A stretch of 64,000 bases of DNA from an uncultured Bacteroidota bacterium. Its GTDB lineage: Bacteria > Bacteroidota > Bacteroidia > Bacteroidales > P3. This document shows positions 43,033 through 52,344 of the stretch, in pieces. The translations under genes and the position numbers were made by a program. The notes under the pieces are model-generated. The model was not told the origin of the DNA. It saw only the letters and a list, made by a program, of their open reading frames with translations, and ran no database searches. The stretch covers positions 36,374 to 100,373 of the forward strand of contig CADAWR010000005.1 in NCBI GenBank assembly GCA_902791695.1, written 5' to 3'. How positions within the stretch are numbered: position 1 is the first letter of the stretch; each line of letters opens with the position of its first letter.

Positions 43033-43189
43033 AAAAAAGCGTGGTACTCATATTGTCTTCATCGGTTTTCTGAGGTCTTGGACTACCTATTTCTCCCAAT
43101 TACAACGTACAAGTCCACGCTTGAAGCGAGAACATCGCCGCAACCTTCTGGGAGAAATCGCTGAAAAGTGTCCAAGTTTTCAGAAAACC
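43033..43189 (-). repeat. Structured palindromic intergenic element
   Basis: GGTTTTCTGA (43064-43073), CTTGGA (43077-43082) and ATTTCTCCCA (43089-43098) pair in order with TGGGAGAAAT (43149-43158), TCCAAG (43171-43176) and TCAGAAAACC (43180-43189). AAGCGTGG (43037-43044) can also pair with CCACGCTT (43115-43122) in the loop. It could be a MITE-like element or a structured RNA. The rest of 42968-43409 has no intact gene. Confidence 0.55.
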
Positions 43190-43310
43190 AGATAAGCTAC
43201 TTCGCTATTTTCTATTCTGTGATGTGCATATTGAAACTATGCATCTTACGCCATAGGCATTCTGTTTAGTTAATAATTCCGTTCAAATTCTTATTCCTTG
43301 TTTACGTATC

Positions 43311-43403
43311 TCAACTGCAGAAGCACCATTTCCCCGCTTCGTCATCCCACACTGTGCGGACTTTCTTTTCCTCGAACAATTGGATTTGACTATGCTTGGT
43401 CAT
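43311..43403 (-). pseudogene. N-terminal remnant of a BRO-family (antirepressor-like) gene
   Basis: From an ATG at 43403 the minus strand reads MTKHSQIQLFEEKKVRTVWD and DEAGKWCFCS, then TGA at 43311-43313. This matches the start of Bacteroidales BRO-N/antirepressor-type proteins (LFEEKKVRTxWDxExxKWYFS). The normal continuation (VVDV...) is absent in all frames. Only the first 30 codons are left, 6 bases downstream of the antiporter stop. Confidence 0.65.
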
Positions 43404-43409
43404 GCTTCT

Positions 43410-45668
43410 CTATATCTCTATCATTTTCTTTTCAAAGCCGCTAACGGTAAGCTTCTCGGGTGACACGAACCACAGCAGGTCGTCGTGCATGAAGACCGTA
43501 TGTCGGTTGGGGTTTACTATCTTGTCGCCGCCGCGCTCAATGGCTATAACCATGACGTGATGCTTGGTGGCAAGTATCGATGTGCCTATCTGCATACCGC
43601 ACAACGGGCCACCGGCCTCGACGTGGTAGCGGTACATGTGCATCTCGTGGTCCGAGTGGTCATGCACCAGCATGTCGGACTCCTTGTCTATGTCGCCGCG
43701 TATGGCGCTCACCTGCTCCTCGGTACCAATCACCGTGAGCATGTCGAACGGCATCAGTATCTCGTTCTTGCCCGGCAGGTCTATCACCGTGTCGCCACGC
43801 TCTATGGTAACTATATTGGCACCGTAGCGCTTGCGAATGTCGTTCTGCTGCAATGTTTTGCCTGCCAGCGGCGAGCTGGGCGTCAGTCGCAGGCGCTCCA
43901 TGGCGAACTCGTTCTCCATGCCTTCGGGTATGTGGAACGATGCCTGCGCCTGCCTGAGGTTGAAGTTCTTGTTGAAGCCCTCCTCAATGCGCTCATAGAA
44001 ACCGTCGGCGCGGCGCGAGAAGAGCACCACGGCCACCACAATAATAACCAGCACCATGAGGAAGCCCACGGCTATGTCTACGTAACCGGCAATCACCGAG
44101 CCAACGGCAAAAAGCACTATGACGTAGCGCAGCACCAGCAGCGGTATTACCACAGCCTGGCTGAAGCGGTAGGTGTCGAACATCTCCTTTATTTTCTTGC
44201 GGCTCACATTCTTCACCGCCACCGCCCACAGGAAGGGCGACATCAGCACCAGCGTGCCGCCAAGACCTATCAGACGGCTCCATATCTGCGGTATCTGCAT
44301 ACCCTCGAAGAGCTTGTCGAGGAAGGGGCGTAGCAGACCCAGCGAGAGCAGCGAGATAGCCGCCAGTATCACTCCGTGCAGCACGATGCCCGACAACTGC
44401 TTGCGCACAAAGAGGCCGATGCTCACACGGCTGCTGTCGTCACCTGAGCTATGCTTACTGTACTCCTCGATGCGATGCTTGAACTTCTCCGGCAGTCTGG
44501 GCTCCACCCAGTTGTAGAATGGCAGCGCGCCCTTGATCATGTAGGGCGTCACGAAGGTCGTCAGTATGGACACCGACACAATTATCGGGTAGAGGTTCTC
44601 GTCGATGACGCCGTAGCTCAAGCCGAGACCGGCGATGATGAACGAAAACTCACCAATCTGGCAGAAGCAGAAACCGCTCTGCACCGCCGTCTTCAGGGGT
44701 TTGCCACTGAGCAGCACGCCCGTTGTGGCCGCCAAGCTCTTGAAGATGATTATGCATGCGGCGATGATGAGCACCGTCAGCCAGTGCTGTCCAAGCACCG
44801 AGGGCTGCACGAGCATACCCACCGACACGAAGAACACGGCGCTGAACAGGTTCTTCAGCGGGGTGACAAGACGGTGTATCACGTCGGCCTCGATGGTCTC
44901 GGCAAGTATGGCTCCCATTACGAAAGCGCCGAGGGCAGTGCTGAAGCCCGCCTTGGCAGCCATCACCACCATACCGAAGCACAGGCCCACGGCCACCAGC
45001 AGCAGCGTCTCCTCGGTCATGTATTTGCGCATCCAACGCAGGAACGTCGGTATCAGATATATGCCAAAGACAAACCACACTATCAGGAAGAAGACCAGCT
45101 TCACCATACTCCACACCAGCTGTCCGCCGTCGAAGGTCTTGCTCACCGATATGGTGCTCAGTACCACCAGCAGCAGCACCGCTATGATGTCCTCCACCAC
45201 CAGCACCGCCGTCACCGTCGATGTGAACTTCTGCTGCTTCAGCTTGAGGTCGTCGAAGCTCTTGATGATGATGGCCGTGGACGAGATGCTGAGCATGCAG
45301 CCTAGGAATATGCAGTCCATACTCTTGAAGCCCAGCAGGTGCCCCACAACGTTGCCTATCAGGAACATGATGAAGAGCTCGGTGAGAGCCGTGATGGCCC
45401 CCGTGCCACCCACCTTCTTCAGCTTCTTGATGCTGAACTCAAGACCCAAGGCAAACATCAGGAACACAATGCCGATGTCGCTCCACACACGCACGCTGTT
45501 GGCGTCACCCACAACCGGAAACCACGGGAAGTAAGGCCCGATGAAGAAACCGGCCAGGATGTAGCCCAGCACAAGGGGCTGCTTGAGCCATTTGAATATA
45601 ACCGTAATAACTCCGGCGGTGACCAATATCAGCGCCAAGTCCATGAATATTGCAGGTAAACTTTCCAT
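43410..45668 (-). CDS. Kef/CPA2-type cation:proton antiporter with TrkA-C domains
   Basis: This 752-aa protein has a Na+/H+ exchanger domain of about 13 membrane segments (residues 5-400). It includes GYILAGFFIGPYFPWF, FALGLEFSIKKLKKVG, STAIIIKSFDDL, FSTALGAFVMGAILAE and FVSVGMLVQPS. A second membrane block (about 425-560) follows. The cytosolic C-terminus has two TrkA-C-like ligand-binding lobes (about 590-660 and 680-740, RLTPSSPLAGKTLQQND and AGGPLCGMQIGTS). It exchanges K+ or Na+ for H+, probably with nucleotide regulation. No KefF-type partner is adjacent. It follows the lipid kinase by 7 bases. Confidence 0.9.
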   Translation of the reverse strand: MESLPAIFMDLALILVTAGVITVIFKWLKQPLVLGYILAGFFIGPYFPWFPVVGDANSVRVWSDIGIVFLMFALGLEFSIKKLKKVGGTGAITALTELFIMFLIGNVVGHLLGFKSMDCIFLGCMLSISSTAIIIKSFDDLKLKQQKFTSTVTAVLVVEDIIAVLLLVVLSTISVSKTFDGGQLVWSMVKLVFFLIVWFVFGIYLIPTFLRWMRKYMTEETLLLVAVGLCFGMVVMAAKAGFSTALGAFVMGAILAETIEADVIHRLVTPLKNLFSAVFFVSVGMLVQPSVLGQHWLTVLIIAACIIIFKSLAATTGVLLSGKPLKTAVQSGFCFCQIGEFSFIIAGLGLSYGVIDENLYPIIVSVSILTTFVTPYMIKGALPFYNWVEPRLPEKFKHRIEEYSKHSSGDDSSRVSIGLFVRKQLSGIVLHGVILAAISLLSLGLLRPFLDKLFEGMQIPQIWSRLIGLGGTLVLMSPFLWAVAVKNVSRKKIKEMFDTYRFSQAVVIPLLVLRYVIVLFAVGSVIAGYVDIAVGFLMVLVIIVVAVVLFSRRADGFYERIEEGFNKNFNLRQAQASFHIPEGMENEFAMERLRLTPSSPLAGKTLQQNDIRKRYGANIVTIERGDTVIDLPGKNEILMPFDMLTVIGTEEQVSAIRGDIDKESDMLVHDHSDHEMHMYRYHVEAGGPLCGMQIGTSILATKHHVMVIAIERGGDKIVNPNRHTVFMHDDLLWFVSPEKLTVSGFEKKMIEI

Positions 45669-45675
45669 CGTCTTG

Positions 45676-46581
45676 CTATTTCGGTATCACAAAGTTGATT
45701 GCGCGGTGCAGGCACTCCGCCTCGAAGCGGCGGCCGGGCACTATCTCGCCGTCGGTGGCCACGTACGAGTCGCGCAGCGGGTCTATGACCACACGGCTGC
45801 CTCGACGGTAGCTCACCAGCGCACGCAGCTCCTCGCGGTCGAGCAGCTCGCCGTTCTTGTAGTATTTTATCAGTTTCGCAAAGCGGGCCACCGACATCGG
45901 CGTCACAGCCATCACCTCCAACAGCCCGTCGTCGTTCACGGCGCGCGGGGCGCAATGGTATCCGCCACCGGCATACTGGCCGTTGGCCACCGAGAGCAGC
46001 AGTACCTCACCGTCGAGCCACAGCTCGCCGTCCACCGTCACACGGCAGCGGTTTCTGCGGCCCGTGGCCAGACTCGCCACGATGCCTGTCGTGTAGGCCA
46101 TGCTGCCGCCCACCAGCGGCACGCGGCGCACAGTGGCCATCGTGTAGCACACCGCAGCCTCGAAGCCGTAGTTCAAAGTATTGACACAGTAACGGTCGCC
46201 CAAGCGCATCACATCCACCGGCACCGCCTCGCCGTCGACAAGGGCGGCAATGTCGGTGAAATCCACCCCCTGCCAGTAGCGCACAAAGTCGTCGCCGCTG
46301 CCGCACGGATAGCATGCCACCTCCACACTCCTGCCATCGCTCTTTGCCGCCATCACACCGCTGACCACCTCGTTGAGCGTGCCGTCGCCCCCACAGGCAT
46401 AGAAGCGCACAGCCTCGCCCGCGTGGTCGTCGAGCCACCGGCGCACAAAACGCGTGGCGTCGCGCGGCGCCACCGTGGTATACACCTCAGCCTCCCTCAG
46501 TATGTCATGTATCTTTATCGCAAGCTCGCCACTTCCGTCGTGGCCGCCGGCGCAGGGATTCACCACAAAAACATGCTTCAT
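45676..46581 (-). CDS. Diacylglycerol kinase-family lipid kinase
   Basis: This 301-aa cytosolic protein belongs to the DAGK catalytic/YegS family. It begins MKHVFVVNPCAGGHDGSGEL (the N-P-x-G-G loop) and carries ACGGDGTLNEVVSG (about residues 63-76), the nucleotide-binding GGDGT motif. CYPCGSGDDFVRYW (substrate site) and VSVANG-type segments follow, as does VATDGEIVPGRRF near the end. The lipid substrate is unknown; the family phosphorylates diacylglycerol, sphingoid bases or lipid A-like lipids. First gene of the unit with the Kef antiporter, 7 bases apart. Confidence 0.88.
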   Translation of the reverse strand: MKHVFVVNPCAGGHDGSGELAIKIHDILREAEVYTTVAPRDATRFVRRWLDDHAGEAVRFYACGGDGTLNEVVSGVMAAKSDGRSVEVACYPCGSGDDFVRYWQGVDFTDIAALVDGEAVPVDVMRLGDRYCVNTLNYGFEAAVCYTMATVRRVPLVGGSMAYTTGIVASLATGRRNRCRVTVDGELWLDGEVLLLSVANGQYAGGGYHCAPRAVNDDGLLEVMAVTPMSVARFAKLIKYYKNGELLDREELRALVSYRRGSRVVIDPLRDSYVATDGEIVPGRRFEAECLHRAINFVIPK

Positions 46582-46673
46582 CCGTCACAATTTACAATCA
46601 AAGTACCCTTATTAACGCGCGACATCCCCGTTTATTGTACGCCACCGAAAAAAGTCCACCTCATCCCTTCCCC

Positions 46674-46796
46674 GCACCCGCTCCCTCCCCTCTCCGTCTG
46701 TTCTACGGTTGTTCACCGACTGTTTACCGATTTAAACCGTCGAACAACCGGTAAACAACCGGTGAACAGACGGAGCGGGTACGGAGAGGGTACGGA
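46674..46796 (+). repeat. Hairpin-type intergenic repeat family, copy C
   Basis: CTGTTCTACGGTTGTTCACC starts at 46698, and the arm ending ACCGGTGAACAG lies at 46758-46769. The arms mirror each other imperfectly (about 5 mismatches in 27). Right of it GCGGGTACGGAGAGGGTACG follows. It lies between the divergent lipid kinase and holB. Confidence 0.8.
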
Positions 46797-46937
46797 CCAA
46801 AGCCGTGGCGAGAGGCTGCAATAGCCGACTGTTCGGCGAGGTAAATCTTGACATTATACGGGGGACATCTTGCCACTATAAGGAGCACATATTGGCACTG
46901 TAAATAAAAATAATTCTACATATATCAAAAAATATCG

Positions 46938-46945
46938 TATATTTG
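46938..46945 (+). promoter_or_regulatory. -7 box (TATATTTG) of the holB operon
   Basis: Matches TAnnTTTG, 20 bases before the holB ATG at 46966. Confidence 0.65.
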
Positions 46946-46965
46946 CAAGTTAAAACCCACCAACG

Positions 46966-48012
46966 ATGCAGTTCAAAGACATTGCAGGACAGAGAGATGT
47001 AATTAACCGGCTGACGGAAATCATCGACAGCGGACGCGTGAGCCACGCCCAGATGGTGCTTGGCAGCACCGCCGAAGGTGCCCTGCAGCTGGCTCTAGCC
47101 TACCTGCAATACCTCGGCTGCACCAACCGCCAACACTACGAGGGCGGCGAGCTGCGGGCCGACTCGTGCGGCGAGTGCCCGCACTGCAAGAAGATGGCCC
47201 AGCTGATGCACCCCGACCTGCACTTCGTGTTCCCCACGGCGGCCACGTCGTCGGTGTCGGGCAGCTTCTGGAGCGGCGACTTCATGAAGGAGTTCCGCGA
47301 GTTCCTGCTGGAGCGCAACGCCCGCGGCACCGTAGAGGAGTGGTACTCGTACCTGGGCATAGAGAACAAGCAGGGCATGATACGCGAGAGCGACGCCGCA
47401 CATATCGTGTCGGACCTGGGGCTCAAGAGCTACGAGGGCGGATGGAAGATGATGGTCATCTGGATGGCGGAGAAGATGAACACCGCCGCCGCCAACGAAC
47501 TGCTGAAGACCCTTGAGGAGCCCTCGCCCGGCACAATACTGATGCTGGTGTGCGAGAGCGACGAGCGCATGCTGTCGACCATACGCAGCCGTGTGCAGAC
47601 GATAAAGGTGAAGAGTGAAGGGTTAAAGGCGAACGGCGAGGCTGACGCTGCGTTCGCGGGGCTGCTGGTGGAGTGGTTGCGGCTGCTCTTCAAGCTGAAG
47701 ATGAAGGAACTGGCAGCGCAGGTCGACAAGATGGCCGCGCTGAACCGTGAGCAGCAGAAGCAGTTTCTCACATACGCCCTGGGGGTGATGCGCGACTGTT
47801 TCCTGCATGGCGCCGCCGGATTGCCCGTAGAGATAGGCTCCGGCGACCAGAAATTCGATACCATGTTCCCAACCATGGTGACGATGAACAACATAGAACT
47901 AATTGAGAAGGCGCTCGACGAGGCAATAATGGCCGTGGAGCGCAACGCCAACGCCAAGATAGCGCTGATGCAGCTGTCGTTCAACATGAGCAAGGCGTTG
48001 AAGAAACGATAA
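46966..48012 (+). CDS. holB: DNA polymerase III subunit delta'
   Basis: This 348-aa clamp-loader subunit opens MQFKDIAGQRDVINRLTEI. A zinc module has its four Cys in CTNRQHYEGGELRADSCGEC and PHCKK (about residues 46-75). KMNTAAANELLKTLEEPSPG is the delta'/gamma family signature (NALLKTLEEPP with A-to-E variants). A classic GxxGxGKT Walker A is lacking (QMVLGSTAEGALQLA), as is normal for delta'. It leads holB-ricT-gldH-PBP1A-rlmN and is 6 bases before ricT. Confidence 0.93.
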   Translation: MQFKDIAGQRDVINRLTEIIDSGRVSHAQMVLGSTAEGALQLALAYLQYLGCTNRQHYEGGELRADSCGECPHCKKMAQLMHPDLHFVFPTAATSSVSGSFWSGDFMKEFREFLLERNARGTVEEWYSYLGIENKQGMIRESDAAHIVSDLGLKSYEGGWKMMVIWMAEKMNTAAANELLKTLEEPSPGTILMLVCESDERMLSTIRSRVQTIKVKSEGLKANGEADAAFAGLLVEWLRLLFKLKMKELAAQVDKMAALNREQQKQFLTYALGVMRDCFLHGAAGLPVEIGSGDQKFDTMFPTMVTMNNIELIEKALDEAIMAVERNANAKIALMQLSFNMSKALKKR

Positions 48013-48018
48013 CTATTT

Positions 48019-49608
48019 ATGGAAGAAAATAAAGACAAAGAACTTGAGAAGAAGCCGCAGGAGCCGGTACTCGACAGCGAAGAGACCGTTGCTTCGGCGG
48101 AAGACATAGAGGCATTCATGCGCGAGAGGCGCAAAGCCCGCGAGAACAAGAAGGCAACCGTGGAGCGCGAGAATCCGGAGGTGGAGGAATACCACAGCGA
48201 AGAGAGCGCCCTGGATCCCTACATGGAGCCCGACCCCGAGATACCGTGGGTAAAGTACGACGAACCCATATACCTCAGCCGCGGCTGCAACCACTGCCCC
48301 AAGAGCTACCAGCCTGTGAGCCAGTGCGAGCGACAGAGCTGTTCCAAGGTAACGTCGACCAACTGGCTTGCCGGCATACGGCAGCCCACCATGCGGCCCT
48401 TCGACTGCGTGGAGGTACGCTTCAAGAACAACCACAAGGACTTCTACCGCCTGCCCGATGGCTTGGAGGTTACGGAAGGCGACATAGTGGCCGTGGAGGG
48501 TCAGCCCGGGCACGACGTGGGCATAGTGTGCCTCACTGGCGAACTCTGCCGCCTGCAGATGCGCAAGCACAGGATAAGTCCCGACTCGGAGAACGTGCGC
48601 AAGCTCTTCCGCCGCGCCAAAGAGGCCGACATAGAGCGCTGGGACGTCGCCATGCGCGAGGAGCATCGCACACTGATACGCACACGACAGATTGTGACGG
48701 ACATGGGGCTCGACATGAAGGTGAACGACGTGGAGTACCAAGGCGACCGTTCGAAGGCCATCTTCTACTACACCGCCGACGCACGCGTGGACTTCCGCGA
48801 GCTCATCAAGGTGTTGGCCGAAGAGTTCAGGGTGCGCGTGGAGATGAAGCAGATAGGCGTGCGCCAGGAGGCCGGCAAGGTGGGCGGCATAGGCACTTGC
48901 GGCCGCGAGTTGTGCTGCGCCACGTGGCTTACCACCTTCAAGAGCGTCACCACAGGCGCCGCCAAGACACAGCAGATAATGCCCAACCCGCAGAAGCTCG
49001 CAGGTCAGTGCGGCAAGCTGAAGTGCTGCCTCAACTTCGAATATGAGGTCTATGCCGACGCCCTCAAGAAGTTCCCGCCGGCGGGTCATGCCATACGCTT
49101 CCAGAAGGGTCTGGCGCTGTACAAGAAGACCGATGTGTTCCGCGGCATCATGTGGTATGCCTACGAGGGCGAGAACGATCTGATAGCCGTCAAGGCCGAG
49201 GACGTGAAAGCCATCATCGAAATGAACCGCAACCAGCAGTACCCGGAGAAGCTCGAGGACTACCAGGTGGAGCTGATGTCCACCAGCGCACTGGCATCGG
49301 AGGCCAACAGCGAGGAGGTGGAGCGCGAGATAGAACGCCTGAGCGAAGGCGGCAACGGTGTGGTGGGTCAAGAGGAGCGCAAGCCGCAAGGCGAGCGCAG
49401 GCCACAGGGTGGCGATCGCAAAGGCCGCGACCAGCGACAAGGCGACCGCGGCGAGAGGCGCGACCGCGACAACCGGGCCCGCGAGGAACGTCACAATACC
49501 CAAAAGATACGCCAGCAGAGCCAACAGAACAAGCCCGAAGGCAAACAGCGCCGCGAAGGTGGCGACGCACCGCGCCGCAGTGGCAACAACAACCGCGACA
49601 GACGATGA
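48019..49608 (+). CDS. ricT: PSP1-domain protein, RicT-like
   Basis: This 529-aa protein carries the PSP1/RicT domain. Cysteines occur in GCNHCPKSYQPVSQCERQSC (about residues 93-112), TCGRELCCATWL (about 294-305) and AGQCGKLKCCLNFEYEVYAD (about 330-349). The domain is joined to an acidic N-terminal region (residues 1-70) and a C-terminal Arg/Gly/Gln-rich tail (about 445-529). RicT homologues bind iron-sulfur and help control RNA maturation in B. subtilis. In Bacteroidetes the gene is fixed between holB and gldH, as here. The stop overlaps the gldH ATG by 4 bases. Confidence 0.88.
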   Translation: MEENKDKELEKKPQEPVLDSEETVASAEDIEAFMRERRKARENKKATVERENPEVEEYHSEESALDPYMEPDPEIPWVKYDEPIYLSRGCNHCPKSYQPVSQCERQSCSKVTSTNWLAGIRQPTMRPFDCVEVRFKNNHKDFYRLPDGLEVTEGDIVAVEGQPGHDVGIVCLTGELCRLQMRKHRISPDSENVRKLFRRAKEADIERWDVAMREEHRTLIRTRQIVTDMGLDMKVNDVEYQGDRSKAIFYYTADARVDFRELIKVLAEEFRVRVEMKQIGVRQEAGKVGGIGTCGRELCCATWLTTFKSVTTGAAKTQQIMPNPQKLAGQCGKLKCCLNFEYEVYADALKKFPPAGHAIRFQKGLALYKKTDVFRGIMWYAYEGENDLIAVKAEDVKAIIEMNRNQQYPEKLEDYQVELMSTSALASEANSEEVEREIERLSEGGNGVVGQEERKPQGERRPQGGDRKGRDQRQGDRGERRDRDNRAREERHNTQKIRQQSQQNKPEGKQRREGGDAPRRSGNNNRDRR

Positions 49609-50081
49609 GAAGGATTTGTACATACATTGCCTGCATTATGGCAGCAATGGCACTGGCGGCATGCGACGGCAGCGTCTACTACGATGAGAGCCACAGCGTG
49701 AACGAGCACGGCTGGCTGCCGCAGGACACACTGACCTTTGACGTCGAGGTAGACGATACCGTGCATCTGTTCAACTTCCTTGTGGAAGTGCGCAACAGCG
49801 TGGAATACCCATACAGCAACACTTTCCTCTTCATAAACACCACATTCCCCGACGGAAGCGTGGCCTACGACACCATGGAGTGCCCGCTGGCTGACCCGGA
49901 GGGGCGCTGGCTCGGCAAGCGCACAGGACGCTATGTGGACGCCCGATACCGCCTGCGCGGCGGCAGTGCACGGTTCCCCATGACGGGCCGCTATCGCTTT
50001 GCCGTCACCAACGGCATGCGCGACAGCGCCATCAGCGGCATCAAGGACATCGGGCTGCGTGTGGAATATAGCGGCAAGTGA
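49605..50081 (+). CDS. gldH: Gliding motility lipoprotein GldH
   Basis: This 158-aa lipoprotein starts at ATGA over the ricT stop. MRRICTYIACIMAAMALAAC gives a lipobox Cys at residue 20. The mature domain has VYYDESHSVNEHGWLPQDTL, then FNFLVEVRNSVEYPYSNTFLF and RFPMTGRYRFAVTNGMRD, the conserved GldH pattern. GldH is needed for gliding and protein export in Flavobacteriia, but in non-gliding Bacteroidales its role is unclear. It fits the T9SS sorting domains elsewhere in the window. It lies 19 bases before the PBP1A gene. Confidence 0.9.
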   Translation: MRRICTYIACIMAAMALAACDGSVYYDESHSVNEHGWLPQDTLTFDVEVDDTVHLFNFLVEVRNSVEYPYSNTFLFINTTFPDGSVAYDTMECPLADPEGRWLGKRTGRYVDARYRLRGGSARFPMTGRYRFAVTNGMRDSAISGIKDIGLRVEYSGK

Positions 50082-50100
50082 AAACAAAAGCATCACGATT

Positions 50101-52344
50101 ATGGCAACAAAGAAAAAGGACAAGCCCAAATACGTAAAGACTATCTGGATGATATTCGGGGGTTTCTGGGTCTTTGTATTCCTCTTCTTCACCTTACTCT
50201 CGCTGGGATGGCTGGGCTTCATGCCATCGTTCGAGGAACTGGAGAATCCTCGCAGCCTGCAGGCGTCGGAGGTACTGTCGGACGACGGCGAAGTACTGGG
50301 CTTCATCGGACTGGAGAACCGCAGCAATGTAACCTACGACCAGATATCACCCAACCTTATCAATGCGCTTGTGGCCACAGAGGACGTGCGCTTCTACAAG
50401 CATTCGGGCATTGATTCAAGGAGCCTGCTCCGCGTGTTCTTCAAAACCATGATTGGACGTAACAGCTCGTCGGGTGGCGGCAGCACCATCACTCAACAGT
50501 TGGCCAAAAACCTCTTCCCTCGCGGACACAGAAGCAAGATAGGCGTGGTGTTTGTGAAGTTCAAGGAGTGGGTGGTTGCAGTGAAATTGGAGCACAACTA
50601 CTCGAAGCAGGAGATACTTGCCATGTACTTCAACACCGTGGACTTCGGCAGCAACGCATTCGGTGTGAAGACTGCGGCCAAGACATTCTTCGACAAGACC
50701 CCAGCGGAGCTTGATGTGGACGAGGCCGCAATGCTGGTGGGCCTGCTCAAAGCCCCGACCACATATAGCCCCATACTGCATCCGGACAACGCCTTGGCGC
50801 GCCGCAACACCGTGCTCTACCAGATGAACCACTACGACTACCTGAGCGACGAGGAATACGAAGCGTACAAGGAAAAGCCTCTCGACATGAGCCATTACTC
50901 GCCGCAGAGCCACAACGACGGTCTGGCCACATACCTGCGTGAATACTTGCGCAGCTATATGAAGGACTGGTGCAGCCACCACCGCAAGCCGAACGGTGAA
51001 CATTACGACGTGCACAAGGACGGCCTTAAGATATACACCACCATCGACAGCCGTATGCAACGCTATGCCGAACAGGCCGTGCGCGAACACTTCAGCAAAG
51101 AAATACAGCCTGCTTTTGAGCGCGAGCTGAAAGCGCGCAAGGGCAATCCCTTCTGCGATATAACCAAAGAGCAGGAAAACACCTTCCTCACGCAGGCCAT
51201 GAAGAACAGCGACCGCTACCGCAACCTCAAGGCCGACGGCATGAGCCAGAAGGAGATTCGCACCAACTTTGACCAAAAGGTAAAGATGCGTGTATTCACA
51301 TGGAACGGCAACAAGGACACTGTCATGTCGCCGTGGGACTCGCTTATCTACTACAAGAAATTCCTTAACGCAGGTCTTATGAGCGTGGAGCCTGGCACGG
51401 GCTACGTCAAAGCCTATGTGGGTGGCATCAACTACCGCTACTTCAAATACGACAATGTGCAGAGCCACCGCCAAGTAGGCTCGACGTTCAAGCCTTTCGT
51501 ATACACCATGGCGCTGCAGGATCTCGGCATGTTCCCTTGCACAGAAGTGCCGAACTCACAAGTGTGCTTCGATGTGTGGAATGCCCCCGACTGGTGCCCG
51601 AAGAACAGCACCCATGAGCGCGAGGACGAGATGGTCACCCTCAAATGGGCACTCGCCCACTCGGTGAACTGGGTATCGGCCTACCTCATGAAACAAGGCT
51701 CGCCGGAGCAAGTGATAGACATCGCCCGCAAGATGGGTGTACGCAGCCCCATCGACGCTGTACCAGCTATCGCCGTAGGTACCCCCGAAATCACCGTCTA
51801 CGAGATGGCGGGGGCCATGGCCACATTTGCCAACAAGGGCGAATACGTGGAGCCCATATTTGTCACCCGCATCGAGGACAGCAAAGGTATGGTGCTGGAG
51901 CGCTTCACGCCGCACCGCAGCGAGGCCCTCGACGAGACCACGGCCTACATGATGATTGAACTCATGAAGGGCGTGGTGCAGAGCGGCACCGGCGTGCGCC
52001 TTAACTACAAATACCACCTGAACAACTACTCCACCAGCATCGCCGGTAAGACAGGCACCACTCAGAATAACTCCGACTGCTGGTTCGTGGGTATAACGCC
52101 AAAACTGGCCACTGCCGTATGGACCGGCGGCGAACTGCGTAGCATCCACTTCCGCAACATGACCTATGGCCAAGGCGCCGCCATGGCGTTGCCAATCTTC
52201 GGCCTCTACATGGAGAAGATCTACAAGGACCGTGCCATCAACTTCTACCGCGGCGACTTCGAGCGTCCGGCGGTACCGATAGAGATGGACTGCTCCAATT
52301 TCCAACAGGAGATAGAGAATGAAGGCTTCGACTGGGATTTCTAA
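50101..52344 (+). CDS. Penicillin-binding protein 1A (bifunctional)
   Basis: This 747-aa inner-membrane enzyme has one N-terminal membrane segment (about residues 15-38). A GT51 glycosyltransferase domain follows (about 55-230, with ALVATEDVRFYKHSGID and STITQQLAKNLF). The transpeptidase domain (about 400-700) has the active-site Ser in GSTFKPFVY (SxxK), SVNWVSAY (SxN) and KTGTTQNN (KTG). It polymerises and cross-links peptidoglycan. Upstream in-frame residues from 49999 are gldH sequence. Start ATG at 50101 gives a Lys-rich cytosolic tail before the membrane segment. Confidence 0.94.
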   Translation: MATKKKDKPKYVKTIWMIFGGFWVFVFLFFTLLSLGWLGFMPSFEELENPRSLQASEVLSDDGEVLGFIGLENRSNVTYDQISPNLINALVATEDVRFYKHSGIDSRSLLRVFFKTMIGRNSSSGGGSTITQQLAKNLFPRGHRSKIGVVFVKFKEWVVAVKLEHNYSKQEILAMYFNTVDFGSNAFGVKTAAKTFFDKTPAELDVDEAAMLVGLLKAPTTYSPILHPDNALARRNTVLYQMNHYDYLSDEEYEAYKEKPLDMSHYSPQSHNDGLATYLREYLRSYMKDWCSHHRKPNGEHYDVHKDGLKIYTTIDSRMQRYAEQAVREHFSKEIQPAFERELKARKGNPFCDITKEQENTFLTQAMKNSDRYRNLKADGMSQKEIRTNFDQKVKMRVFTWNGNKDTVMSPWDSLIYYKKFLNAGLMSVEPGTGYVKAYVGGINYRYFKYDNVQSHRQVGSTFKPFVYTMALQDLGMFPCTEVPNSQVCFDVWNAPDWCPKNSTHEREDEMVTLKWALAHSVNWVSAYLMKQGSPEQVIDIARKMGVRSPIDAVPAIAVGTPEITVYEMAGAMATFANKGEYVEPIFVTRIEDSKGMVLERFTPHRSEALDETTAYMMIELMKGVVQSGTGVRLNYKYHLNNYSTSIAGKTGTTQNNSDCWFVGITPKLATAVWTGGELRSIHFRNMTYGQGAAMALPIFGLYMEKIYKDRAINFYRGDFERPAVPIEMDCSNFQQEIENEGFDWDF

